From Faucicola tetraodonis (lineage in GTDB: Bacteria; Pseudomonadota; Gammaproteobacteria; Pseudomonadales; Moraxellaceae), in assembly GCA_032017425.1 (NCBI GenBank), contig DALZPW010000001.1: a DNA stretch of 64,000 nucleotides; one strand, written 5' to 3'. The translations under genes were made by a program, and so were the position numbers. Positions 1 through 7,411 of this stretch are shown here, piece after piece; the first letter of the stretch is position 1; each line of letters starts with the position of its first letter. Below the pieces are notes generated by a model. That model was not told the DNA's origin. It did not search any database and saw nothing but the letters and a program-made list of their open reading frames with translations.

Positions 1-1503
1 GATGCGGAAGATCAGGAGTTTGTCGATAATATCAAAGATGATGTCAAATGGCTTGGTTTTGACTGGACAGGCGAGGCGCGCTATGCGTCCAGTTATTTTG
101 GTCAGTTATATGATTGGGCGGTGAAATTAATCAAACAAGGCGATGCCTATGTTGATTTGCAAAGTCCTGAGGATATTCGTGAAAACCGCGGCAATTTTGG
201 TCAAGCAGGCAAAAACTCACCTTACCGTGATGCCAGTGTTGAAGAGAATTTGCAACGGTTTGACGATATGAAATCAGGCAAATATGGCAATGGTGAAGCG
301 GTGCTTCGTGCCAAAATCGACATGGCAAGCCCCAATATGAATATGCGCGATCCGATTTTGTACCGTGTCATGCACCAAGCGCATCACCAAACAGGCGATG
401 ATTGGTGTATTTATCCCATGTACGATTATGCTCACCCGTTGTCAGATGCAATCGAAGGTATTACGCATTCGATTTGTACCCTAGAATTTGAAGACCACCG
501 TCCGTTTTATGATTGGGTGGTAGATAAAGTGGGCTTTGACAAAGAACCACACCAATATGAATTTGCACGCCTAAACGTGAACCATATTTTGACCAGTAAA
601 CGCAAACTCAAAAAACTGGTTGAAGATGACTTGGTGAGCGGTTGGGACGATCCGCGTATGCCGACGATTGCCGGTATGCGCCGCCGTGGTTATACCCCTG
701 AAGGCTTACGGGATTTTTGTGACCGTGTAGGCGTCAGCAAGTCAGACGGTGTGGTCGATTTTGGCTTACTCGAGTTTAGTATCCGTAACTCATTAGAGCA
801 TGTGAATCGTTCCATGGCGGTGCTAAGCCCACTAAAAGTGACCATTACCAATTTTGATGAAGCGGTTGCCAATGTTGAAGCACTTAAAAAAGACAGTGTA
901 AAAACTAAACTCGACAATGGGGTTTTATGGTTGACCCAGCCTAAAAATAGCCATGATGACAGCCAAGGTATGCGTGACATTCCTTTTACCAAAGAAATTT
1001 ATATTGATAAAGGGGATTTTGAAATCACGCCGCCTGAAGGCTATAAACGTTTGTCACCGCAAAACCCAGAAATTCGCTTACGCAATAGCTATGTGTTAAA
1101 GATTGAGGATCACATCACCGATGACAAAGGTGAAGTAGTGGGGTTAACAGCGACTATTGACCCAAAAACGTTGGGCAACAATCCAGAAGGTCGTAAGGTT
1201 AAAGGTGTGATACATTGGGTGTCGGCAAGCTTGGGCAAACCTGCCAAAGTCCGTCTGTATGAGCAGCTGTTTAACCAAGAAGACCCCGCCAAAATTGACA
1301 TCAATAATTTAGCCGCAGAGATTAATCCCAATTCACTACGTGAAGTAGATGCCATTGTCGAGCCTTCTTTATCACAAGTCAATGCAGGCGAGCGTTTTCA
1401 ATTTGAACGCGAAGGGTTTTTTGTGGCAGATAGTAAAGATTATTCACCAGAGCATTTGGTGTTTAACCGTATTGTGACCTTAAAAGACAGTTTCAAACCA
1501 TAA
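1..1503 (+). CDS. glnS: Glutaminyl-tRNA synthetase, 3' part (5' end outside window)
   Basis: Class I aminoacyl-tRNA synthetase that charges tRNA-Gln in the cytoplasm. The reading frame is open from base 1, so the gene begins upstream and about 500 C-terminal residues are visible. The first visible residues (EDQEFVDNIKDDVKWLGFDW) match the GlnRS catalytic core just after the HIGH region. The class I signature lysine loop appears as LTSKRKLKKLV, the GlnRS form of KMSKS. It is followed by the anticodon-binding beta-barrel region, with the typical GVIHWVSA segment near the C-terminus. The HIGH motif lies outside the window. A strong terminator follows the stop. Seen: frame and motifs; family assignment is by recognition and is very secure over GltX because of the GlnRS-type SKRKL loop and C-terminal barrels. 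Confidence 0.97.
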   Translation, partial: DAEDQEFVDNIKDDVKWLGFDWTGEARYASSYFGQLYDWAVKLIKQGDAYVDLQSPEDIRENRGNFGQAGKNSPYRDASVEENLQRFDDMKSGKYGNGEAVLRAKIDMASPNMNMRDPILYRVMHQAHHQTGDDWCIYPMYDYAHPLSDAIEGITHSICTLEFEDHRPFYDWVVDKVGFDKEPHQYEFARLNVNHILTSKRKLKKLVEDDLVSGWDDPRMPTIAGMRRRGYTPEGLRDFCDRVGVSKSDGVVDFGLLEFSIRNSLEHVNRSMAVLSPLKVTITNFDEAVANVEALKKDSVKTKLDNGVLWLTQPKNSHDDSQGMRDIPFTKEIYIDKGDFEITPPEGYKRLSPQNPEIRLRNSYVLKIEDHITDDKGEVVGLTATIDPKTLGNNPEGRKVKGVIHWVSASLGKPAKVRLYEQLFNQEDPAKIDINNLAAEINPNSLREVDAIVEPSLSQVNAGERFQFEREGFFVADSKDYSPEHLVFNRIVTLKDSFKP

Positions 1504-1524
1504 ATCATCGTTAAATTATAAATT

Positions 1525-1553
1525 AGCTGGCATAGTAATATGTCAGCTTTTTT
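1525..1553 (+). terminator. Intrinsic terminator after glnS
   Basis: A 9-bp stem (AGCTGGCAT pairing with ATGTCAGCT, one G-T wobble) with a 6-nt loop is followed by a run of T. It lies about 20 bp after the glnS stop. Confidence 0.8.
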
Positions 1554-1858
1554 ATTAAAAGATATCTTAACCTATTGTTACTTATGGTTTTATTATTGTA
1601 TTAGCTAAACGCTTTTTTTACTTTTTTACATGCGTAACATTTGTACTGTGCTAAACTACTCATCGTAAATTTAAATCAGTCTTGCGTAATCAATCCGTTA
1701 TTCTTGTTAGATTTTGTAACTTTTAACAGCTTGATTTTAATGGCTATTAGGCTTAAGGTATGGTTGTTCATCTGTTCTTCGTAAATATATTGGTAGTTTT
1801 GGTAACTGTATGCTTTATCCAACAGCAAGTTAACCATGATTTGATTGAGAGTGTTGAA
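1554..1858. other. Gap between glnS and pbpG
   Basis: A+T-rich and non-coding. An in-frame upstream GTG/ATG extension of pbpG exists from about 1760, but the extra 33 residues are hydrophobic and unlike the family, so I treat this stretch as leader. It presumably contains the pbpG promoter, but I see no convincing -35/-10 pair and no RNA gene. Confidence 0.5.
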
Positions 1859-2893
1859 ATGAAAACATTGTTAAAGAAAACGTTGTTAGGTGCTGTCATT
1901 GCACTGGTTGGCGTACAAAGTAATGCTGAATTAAATATGCAGACAGGTAGCCAAGCTAAAGTTAGTTGGGGTGGGCAGGGTAGTTTAGACAAAGCCCGTG
2001 CCATCATGTATAACAGCACGCCACAGACGACAAGTTTTAATAGCGGTAATTATAATAGCTATAACAATGCATACAGTGAGGATGATAGCTATAATCCTGC
2101 ATGGTCTCAAGATAGCACGCGGGCTTCGGGCAGCTATTTTGCCAATTCTAAAGGTGCTTTGGTAGTGGATGCGTTAACGGGCAATACCATTTATGAAAAA
2201 AATGCTGATATCGCCCGTCCGATTGCGTCAATCAGTAAATTGATGACGGCTGTGGTGGTGGCGGAATCAGGCGCTAACATGGGCGAAACATTGACGATTA
2301 GTCCATTAGATTTCAAAACCCCAAAACAATCGGGCAGTGACCGTCTAAAAGTTGGCGATCAGCTTAATCGTGCTGAAATGCTACTGATGATGATGATGAA
2401 ATCAGAAAATCCCGCGGCTAAAGCATTAGCACGTACTGACCCTATGGGCTATGACAATTTTATCAGCCGTATGAACCAAAAAGCGCGTGAACTGGGGATG
2501 ACGCAAACCCGTTATTATGATCCATCGGGTTTGGATTCTCGTAATGTGGCGTCACCGCGTGATTTGGCAATTTTGGCGCGCTATGCTTATAAGCATAATT
2601 TAATTAGCCAGTTTAGTACCACACCTAGCCGCCAATTTGGGGTAAATAATATCAATTCAGGTTATCGCACGGTTGCGGCGCGCAGTACCAATTACATGGT
2701 GCGTGATGGTCTATACAATATTGGCCTATCAAAAACAGGGTATATTCGTGAAGCGGGTAACTGTGTTTTATTTGAAACCAATGTCGGTAATCGTCCAGCC
2801 ATCGTAGTGTTATTGGGCGCCAATGACTCAAAAACCCGCTGGAACGATGCAGAAAATATTATTGCTAATTTAAGCATGCGCCGATTCACCTAA
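1859..2893 (+). CDS. pbpG: Penicillin-binding protein 7-type D-Ala-D-Ala endopeptidase
   Basis: Periplasmic low-molecular-weight PBP that cleaves D-Ala-meso-DAP cross-links in peptidoglycan. From the chosen ATG the protein is 344 residues and begins with a signal peptide (KK charged start, hydrophobic core, cleavage around NAE). An Asn/Ser/Tyr-rich linker follows, then the serine peptidase S11 fold. The three active-site motifs are visible: SISK (SxxK) in PIASISKLMTAVV, SEN (the SxN motif) in MKSENPAAKAL, and KTG in LSKTGYIREAG. The segments around SEN and YDPSGL resemble E. coli PbpG more than DacA/DacC, and there is no DacA-like C-terminal amphipathic anchor. I chose 1859 because the signal peptide starts there; the longer ORF from 1760 would place 33 odd residues before it. 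Monocistronic with its own terminator. Confidence 0.9.
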   Translation: MKTLLKKTLLGAVIALVGVQSNAELNMQTGSQAKVSWGGQGSLDKARAIMYNSTPQTTSFNSGNYNSYNNAYSEDDSYNPAWSQDSTRASGSYFANSKGALVVDALTGNTIYEKNADIARPIASISKLMTAVVVAESGANMGETLTISPLDFKTPKQSGSDRLKVGDQLNRAEMLLMMMMKSENPAAKALARTDPMGYDNFISRMNQKARELGMTQTRYYDPSGLDSRNVASPRDLAILARYAYKHNLISQFSTTPSRQFGVNNINSGYRTVAARSTNYMVRDGLYNIGLSKTGYIREAGNCVLFETNVGNRPAIVVLLGANDSKTRWNDAENIIANLSMRRFT

Positions 2894-2924
2894 TCAATTC
2901 GCAATTAATTGACTGATTTTTTGA

Positions 2925-2957
2925 AAAAAAAGCAAGGATAACTTTCCTTGCTTTTTT
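2925..2957. terminator. Bidirectional intrinsic terminator between pbpG and dksA-like gene
   Basis: Stem AAGCAAGGA / TCCTTGCTT flanked by A-run and T-run on both sides with a 6-nt loop. It can end pbpG (+) and the convergent DksA-like gene (-). Confidence 0.85.
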
Positions 2958-3003
2958 ATGGGTGAAAGACTACCAAAATCAGCTATTTGGTATGTTTTGT
3001 AAG

Positions 3004-3330
3004 CTATTTAGCGTGTTTCATACAGGTGGTCGCAAAGGGTACTGCTTCTAGACGCTCAGGTTCGATTTCTTCACCACTCACAGCGCAAATACCGTAAGTT
3101 CCATTTTCGATACGAAGTAAGGCATTATTCACCAATTCAAGGTTTTGCTGGGCTTCGACTAGCAAGTTTTTACGTACATCGTTTTGCTCATTAATCACCG
3201 CTTGGTCATCCCAATCTTGGGTCATATCCGTATCAGGATTTTGCATATCATGTTGGATTTTATACACGCGAGTTTGGTATTCTTGTTTTAGGTCAAGTAA
3301 TCGTTGTTTTGCTTTGTCAAGGTCAACCAT
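3004..3330 (-). CDS. DksA/TraR-family RNA polymerase-binding protein with altered zinc finger
   Basis: DksA-family proteins bind the RNA polymerase secondary channel and modulate initiation with ppGpp. This 108-residue protein has the N-terminal coiled coil, and its tip carries DWDDQA, which fits the DksA tip signature DxxDxA. The C-terminal finger keeps exact C4 spacing (2, 17 and 2 residues between ligand positions), but the four positions are Cys-Ser-Cys-His (CAVS ... CMKH) instead of four Cys. That resembles zinc-reduced DksA2-type paralogues rather than canonical DksA. The start at 3330 is preferred because GGAGG lies 4 nt upstream; an in-frame ATG at 3378 has no ribosome site. It is shorter than E. 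coli DksA (151 aa). Likely a stress-use paralogue; the exact subfamily is inference. Confidence 0.85.
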   Translation of the reverse strand: MVDLDKAKQRLLDLKQEYQTRVYKIQHDMQNPDTDMTQDWDDQAVINEQNDVRKNLLVEAQQNLELVNNALLRIENGTYGICAVSGEEIEPERLEAVPFATTCMKHAK

Positions 3331-3608
3331 ACGGCCTCCAATTTTATAATAAAATATTGAACGCAGTGCTGCGTTCATGTTGTTGTTTTTATAAGCTTAT
3401 CATCAACACCCTTCTTAATAAAGTAGTAATATAGTAGTAATACCGTGTTATCACCGCGCGTGGCGTTAGTTGATAGCATCAATAATGTTAAAAATACTCA
3501 AAATATGCTAATCTACGCTTATTTTTTTATTCAATTTTTGTTGTCATGTGACGACGTTTTATCAACCCCTACGGGTCACCATCCTGTTGTTAACTTAGAG
3601 GTTAATCC

Positions 3609-4799
3609 ATGCAATTTGCTCGTTTAAACGATATTGATGTTTCTGGCAAAACAGTTTTGATTCGCGAAGATTTAAATGTACCGTTAAAAGATGGCAAAAT
3701 TGCCAATGATGCCCGCTTAAAAGCAAGCTTGCCTACTATTCAGTTGGCTTTAGATAAAGGCGCAGCGGTTATCGTGTGTTCACATCTAGGTCGCCCAGCC
3801 CCCTCAAACCCTGAAGCCAAATATTCGTTGCAGCCAGTCGCAGATTATTTGGGCGATGCTCTGGGCAAGCCTGTCAAATTAGTGACCGATTATGTCCAAA
3901 ATAATGTGACAGTAGCCCCAGGAGAAGTTGTGCTACTGGAAAACGTACGTTTTAATGCGGGTGAAAAGAAAAACGATGCTGCTTTATCTGAACGCTATGC
4001 CGCTTTATGTGATGTATTTGTGATGGATGCTTTTGGTACTGCTCACCGTGCTGAAGCGTCGACAGAAGGCGTTATCGCCAAAGCAAAGATTGCTTGTGCA
4101 GGACCGTTGTTAGCGGCAGAACTTGATGCATTAGCCAAAGCTTTAGATAACCCGGCCAAGCCCATGCTTGCGATTGTTGGTGGCTCGAAAGTTTCTACCA
4201 AATTGGATGTGCTTAAATCATTGGCAAAAATCTGTGACCAAATCATTGTGGGCGGTGGGATTGCCAATACATTCTTGGCAGCCAAAGGTGCCAATGTCGG
4301 TGCATCGCTATATGAAGCGGACATGGTGGAAACGGCCAAAAGCATTATGCAAGAAACCAATGTATTATTACCTGACGAAGTGGTCGTCGCCAAAAAATCA
4401 CAAATTGATTTTGATGATTTTTTGGGCTCGCTAGAATCTGCCGATGCCGTAACCAAATCTGTCAATACCATTGCAGATGATGAAATGATTCTAGACATTA
4501 GTGCAAGCAGTGCGGCAAAACTTGCCGATGCGATTAAAAATGCCAAAACCATCTTATGGAATGGACCTGTCGGCGTATTTGAAGTCGATAAATTTGGCGA
4601 AGGTACCAAAATCGTTAGTGAAGCAGTCGCAGCAAGTGCAGGCTTTAGCATTGCAGGCGGTGGTGATACGCTCGCTGCGATTGATAAATACAAGGTCGCC
4701 GATAAAGTAAGCTACACATCAACAGGGGGTGGGGCGTTCTTAGAATTTGTGGAAGGTAAAACCCTACCTGCCGTGCACGCACTGAGCCAACGTGCCTAA
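3609..4799 (+). CDS. pgk: Phosphoglycerate kinase
   Basis: Glycolytic/gluconeogenic enzyme that transfers phosphate between 1,3-bisphosphoglycerate and ADP in the cytoplasm. At 396 residues it has the usual bacterial length. Recognisable family segments are VLIREDLNVPLKDGKI near the N-terminus (substrate loop), SHLGRPAP, LLENVRFNAGE, DAFGTAHRAEAS, and the C-terminal nucleotide-binding glycine stretches IVGGSKVSTK, LWNGPVGVFE and GGGDTLAAI. It lies upstream of the aldolase gene fba, separated by a small lipoprotein gene, so two glycolysis/gluconeogenesis genes are near neighbours. Start context: TTAGAGG sits 8 nt before the ATG. No anomaly seen. Confidence 0.98.
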   Translation: MQFARLNDIDVSGKTVLIREDLNVPLKDGKIANDARLKASLPTIQLALDKGAAVIVCSHLGRPAPSNPEAKYSLQPVADYLGDALGKPVKLVTDYVQNNVTVAPGEVVLLENVRFNAGEKKNDAALSERYAALCDVFVMDAFGTAHRAEASTEGVIAKAKIACAGPLLAAELDALAKALDNPAKPMLAIVGGSKVSTKLDVLKSLAKICDQIIVGGGIANTFLAAKGANVGASLYEADMVETAKSIMQETNVLLPDEVVVAKKSQIDFDDFLGSLESADAVTKSVNTIADDEMILDISASSAAKLADAIKNAKTILWNGPVGVFEVDKFGEGTKIVSEAVAASAGFSIAGGGDTLAAIDKYKVADKVSYTSTGGGAFLEFVEGKTLPAVHALSQRA

Positions 4800-4816
4800 A
4801 TGCTAACAATCATTAT

Positions 4817-4857
4817 CATTAATTCAGCGATTTAAATTTATCATCGCTGAATTAATG
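4817..4857. repeat. Perfect 14-bp inverted repeat downstream of pgk
   Basis: CATTAATTCAGCGA (4817-4830) pairs perfectly with TCGCTGAATTAATG (4844-4857) around a 13-nt loop. No T-run follows, so this is not a textbook terminator. It could be a terminator-like 3' stabiliser of pgk mRNA or a dyad operator. Confidence 0.6.
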
Positions 4858-4898
4858 TAATGTTAAGTTAATATTTGTATGGTAAACATTGTAATTAA

Positions 4899-4927
4899 TT
4901 GCACCAAAAATATATTGTCGATAAGAT
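4899..4927 (+). promoter_or_regulatory. Predicted sigma-70 promoter for the Ala-rich lipoprotein gene
   Basis: TTGCAC at 4899 and TAAGAT at 4922 are separated by 17 bp, about 50 bp before the start codon at 4975. Prediction from consensus only. Confidence 0.4.
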
Positions 4928-4974
4928 ATTATATAAGTATGTATACCCATATGTTTGGCGTTTAAGGAATTAAT

Positions 4975-5379
4975 ATGTTAAAACGTAATTTAGTATTGGC
5001 AACTTTATTAGCCACTTTATCAATCACGGCATGTAGTAAAAAAACGGAAGAAGCTGCAGCTAACGGTCAACCTGAAGCCGCAGCAAGCGCAGCGGGTCAA
5101 GACATTAAAGACGCGACTGCAAGTGCCGCCAGTGCAACAGCAAATGCAGGTGACGCAGTTGCCAGTGCTGCTACCACGGGTGCCGCGGTTGCCCAAGGCG
5201 CAGCAATCAACGCGACTGAAGCTGTTGCCAATGGCGCCGCGCAAGCCACCGAAAACGTAGCCTCTGCTGTAGCGACTGGTGCAGCCAATGTAGCCCAAGG
5301 TGCAGAAGCGGTTAAAAACGATGCAGCAAATAGCAATACTGATATTCAAACAACCGTGCCAGAAAAACAAAAATACTAA
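4975..5379 (+). CDS. Small alanine-rich lipoprotein
   Basis: Function unknown. The 134-residue product starts with a lipoprotein signal peptide (MLKRN, hydrophobic core, lipobox SITAC with Cys-20) and would be lipidated and sorted to a membrane. The mature part is extremely alanine-rich, with Glu/Asp/Lys/Asn spaced through runs such as AAVAQGAAINATEAV and AANVAQGAEAVK. It looks like a long amphipathic or coiled-coil helix, reminiscent in composition of LEA-like or Lpp-like proteins without specific homology that I can name. AAGGA lies 6 nt before the ATG. It has its own predicted promoter and a strong terminator, so it is probably monocistronic between pgk and fba. Antisense ORFs over it are products of its Ala-codon bias. 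Confidence 0.85.
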   Translation: MLKRNLVLATLLATLSITACSKKTEEAAANGQPEAAASAAGQDIKDATASAASATANAGDAVASAATTGAAVAQGAAINATEAVANGAAQATENVASAVATGAANVAQGAEAVKNDAANSNTDIQTTVPEKQKY

Positions 5380-5396
5380 ATTTAGCATTCAGCCTA

Positions 5397-5432
5397 AAAA
5401 AGCCCCAAAATCATTTTGGGGCTTTTTATTTT
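5397..5432 (+). terminator. Intrinsic terminator after the lipoprotein gene
   Basis: Stem AGCCCCAAAA / TTTTGGGGCT with a 3-nt loop followed by a T-run. Confidence 0.9.
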
Positions 5433-5593
5433 ATTGAGTTAACTATTTTTTCATAATATCAATCATTTCAAAGTTATTTTTTTGAATTTAAATTGTAGTG
5501 CACTTCTGTTATACTCAAGCCTTGTCCAACATGGCAAAACCCAATTTTTCTAAAATTTTCAATTGATTATTAACTTTACTAAGAGAAAGTAAT

Positions 5594-6631
5594 ATGGCTT
5601 TGATTTCTTTGCGTCAGCTTTTAGACCATGCAGCAGAAAACAACTATGGTGTTCCTGCATTTAACGTCAATAACTTAGAGCAAATGCGTGCCATTATGAT
5701 GGCAGCCGATGAAACCAACTCACCTGTGATTGTGCAAGCATCGGCAGGCGCACGCAAATACGCAGGTGCCCCATTTTTACGCCATCTTATTTTGTCTGCC
5801 ATTGAAGAGTGGCCACATATTCCAGTGGTTATGCACCAAGACCATGGTACCAGTCCAGAGGTTTGCCAGCGTTCAATCCAATTGGGTTTTTCATCGGTGA
5901 TGATGGATGGCTCGTTAAAGAGTGATGGTAAAACCCCTGCAGACTATGATTATAATGTGGCAGTGACGCGTGAAGTGGTAAAACTCTCTCATGCTTGTGG
6001 TGTATCAGTAGAAGGTGAAATTGGCGTTTTGGGTAGCCTTGAAACAGGTATGGCTGGCGAAGAAGATGGCGTAGGGGCAGAAGGTAAACTTGACCATTCA
6101 CAGCTGTTAACCAGTGCTGATGAAGCTGAGCAATTTGTTAACGATACCCATGTCGACGCACTAGCGATTGCAGTCGGCACTAGCCACGGGGCGTATAAAT
6201 TTACCCGACCACCTACCGATGATATCTTATCGATTGCACGTATCAAAGAAATTCATGCCCGCATTCCTAATACTCACCTTGTGATGCACGGCTCTTCAAG
6301 TGTGCCACAAGAATGGCTCAAAGTGATTAACGAAAATGGCGGCAATATCGGTGAGACTTATGGTGTGCCAGTTGAGCAAATCGTAGAAGCCATCAAACAT
6401 GGTGTACGTAAAGTCAATATCGACACCGATTTACGTTTAGCCTCAACCGGTGCGATTCGCAAATTCCTCGCTGAAAACCCAGCAGAATTTGACCCACGCA
6501 AATATTTTGCCAAGACTATCGATGCGATGAAAGCGGTTTGTATCGATCGCTATACCGCATTTGGTACGGCGGGTAATGCGGATAAAATTCGCCCAATTAG
6601 CCTAGAAAAAATGGTTAGTTTCTATAACTAA
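5594..6631 (+). CDS. fba: Class II fructose-bisphosphate aldolase, Calvin-cycle subtype
   Basis: Zinc-dependent aldolase that interconverts fructose-1,6-bisphosphate with DHAP and glyceraldehyde-3-phosphate. The 345-residue length and the start (MALISLRQLLDHAAENNYG) are those of the Calvin-cycle subtype (CbbA-like) of class II aldolases, not of E. coli FbaA. Visible active-site pieces are MHQDHG (metal-ligand His), SVEGEIGVLG, HGSSSVP (metal-ligand His) and the phosphate-binding region with VNIDTDLRLA. It forms a near-cluster with pgk. A -10-like TATACT is present at 5510-5515, but the -35 is weak. A terminator follows. No sign of RuBisCO genes in the window, so the role is central carbon metabolism. 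Confidence 0.96.
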   Translation: MALISLRQLLDHAAENNYGVPAFNVNNLEQMRAIMMAADETNSPVIVQASAGARKYAGAPFLRHLILSAIEEWPHIPVVMHQDHGTSPEVCQRSIQLGFSSVMMDGSLKSDGKTPADYDYNVAVTREVVKLSHACGVSVEGEIGVLGSLETGMAGEEDGVGAEGKLDHSQLLTSADEAEQFVNDTHVDALAIAVGTSHGAYKFTRPPTDDILSIARIKEIHARIPNTHLVMHGSSSVPQEWLKVINENGGNIGETYGVPVEQIVEAIKHGVRKVNIDTDLRLASTGAIRKFLAENPAEFDPRKYFAKTIDAMKAVCIDRYTAFGTAGNADKIRPISLEKMVSFYN

Positions 6632-6677
6632 ATACTAGAACTAAAGTTTTAGCAAATGACTAAAAAGCATGACATTC

Positions 6678-6709
6678 AAGTGGGTTGACTGAGGTTGCCC
6701 ACTTTTTTA
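6678..6709 (+). terminator. Intrinsic terminator after fba
   Basis: AAGTGGG / CCCACTT stem followed by TTTTT; the loop is about 13 nt. Confidence 0.75.
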
Positions 6710-6739
6710 TTGGATTAAATTATTTGTAGTGAGTCATCA

Positions 6740-7360
6740 ATGATAGGATTAATTCAAGGGCAAGTGCATCATCTAATGGCACCTACGGTAGTGGTGATGA
6801 CCACAGCGGGCGTTGGGTATGAAATTGAGATGCCGCTCAATGCATTTTGCCAAGTACAATTAAATCAGTCCGTCACCTTGTGGACGCATTTTTTGGTGCG
6901 CGAGGATGCTCAGTTGTTATTTGGGTTTTTAAGCCATAGCGATCGGGAAGTGTTTAGACTGTTGCTTAAAGTCAATGGGGTGGGGGCAAAGATGGCGTTG
7001 GCGATGATGTCAACCGTAACGGTGCAGGAGTTGCACCAGTTTGTGATGAACAATGATGAGCTGGCATTGACGCGTATTCCAGGGGTCGGTAAAAAAACCG
7101 CACAGCGACTGATTGTTGAATTAAAAGACAAAATCAAGCACTTAGGTGATACGTCAGGTTTTGCCCCTTCATTGCCATTAGAGACCGATAGTGGCAATGA
7201 AGGCATTATCATTGCTGAAGTCGAAGCGGGGTTGATTGCACTAGGTTATCGCGATAAAGAAGCGCAAGCTGCGATAAAACTGGCAAAATCTGCTATTGAT
7301 TCACCGTTAACCATCCAAAATCTGCTTAAAGCGTCTCTTAAGAATTTGGCGATGAATTAA
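6740..7360 (+). CDS. ruvA: Holliday junction branch-migration protein RuvA
   Basis: RuvA tetramers bind Holliday junctions and load the RuvB motor during recombinational repair. The 206-residue product has all three domains. The N-terminal OB fold begins MIGLIQGQVHHL and contains GVGYEIEMP. The central helix-hairpin-helix pair is LLKVNGVGAKMALAMM and LTRIPGVGKKTAQRLI. A linker then leads to the C-terminal RuvB-interacting helices (AEVEAGLIALGYRDKEAQAAI). ruvB is not adjacent: the next gene is convergent accC, and a shared terminator sits between them. Family length is about 200, so it looks intact. Confidence 0.97.
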   Translation: MIGLIQGQVHHLMAPTVVVMTTAGVGYEIEMPLNAFCQVQLNQSVTLWTHFLVREDAQLLFGFLSHSDREVFRLLLKVNGVGAKMALAMMSTVTVQELHQFVMNNDELALTRIPGVGKKTAQRLIVELKDKIKHLGDTSGFAPSLPLETDSGNEGIIIAEVEAGLIALGYRDKEAQAAIKLAKSAIDSPLTIQNLLKASLKNLAMN

Positions 7361-7368
7361 AATTGAAT

Positions 7369-7401
7369 AAAAAAAGAGGCTCAAATGACCCTCTTTTTTT
7401 T
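7369..7401. terminator. Bidirectional terminator between ruvA and accC
   Basis: AAAAAGAGG / CCTCTTTTT stem with T-runs on both strands, in a 50-bp convergent gap. Confidence 0.8.
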
Positions 7402-7411
7402 ACCATTAACC

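Noticed and set aside
4043..4693. 216-codon antisense ORF over pgk
   Set aside because: Shadow of pgk codon bias; pgk itself is unmistakable on the other strand.
5020..5388. Cys/Gly-rich antisense ORF (and a second Ala-rich one) over the lipoprotein gene
   Set aside because: Composition is explained by reading the repeated Ala codons of the lipoprotein in other frames.
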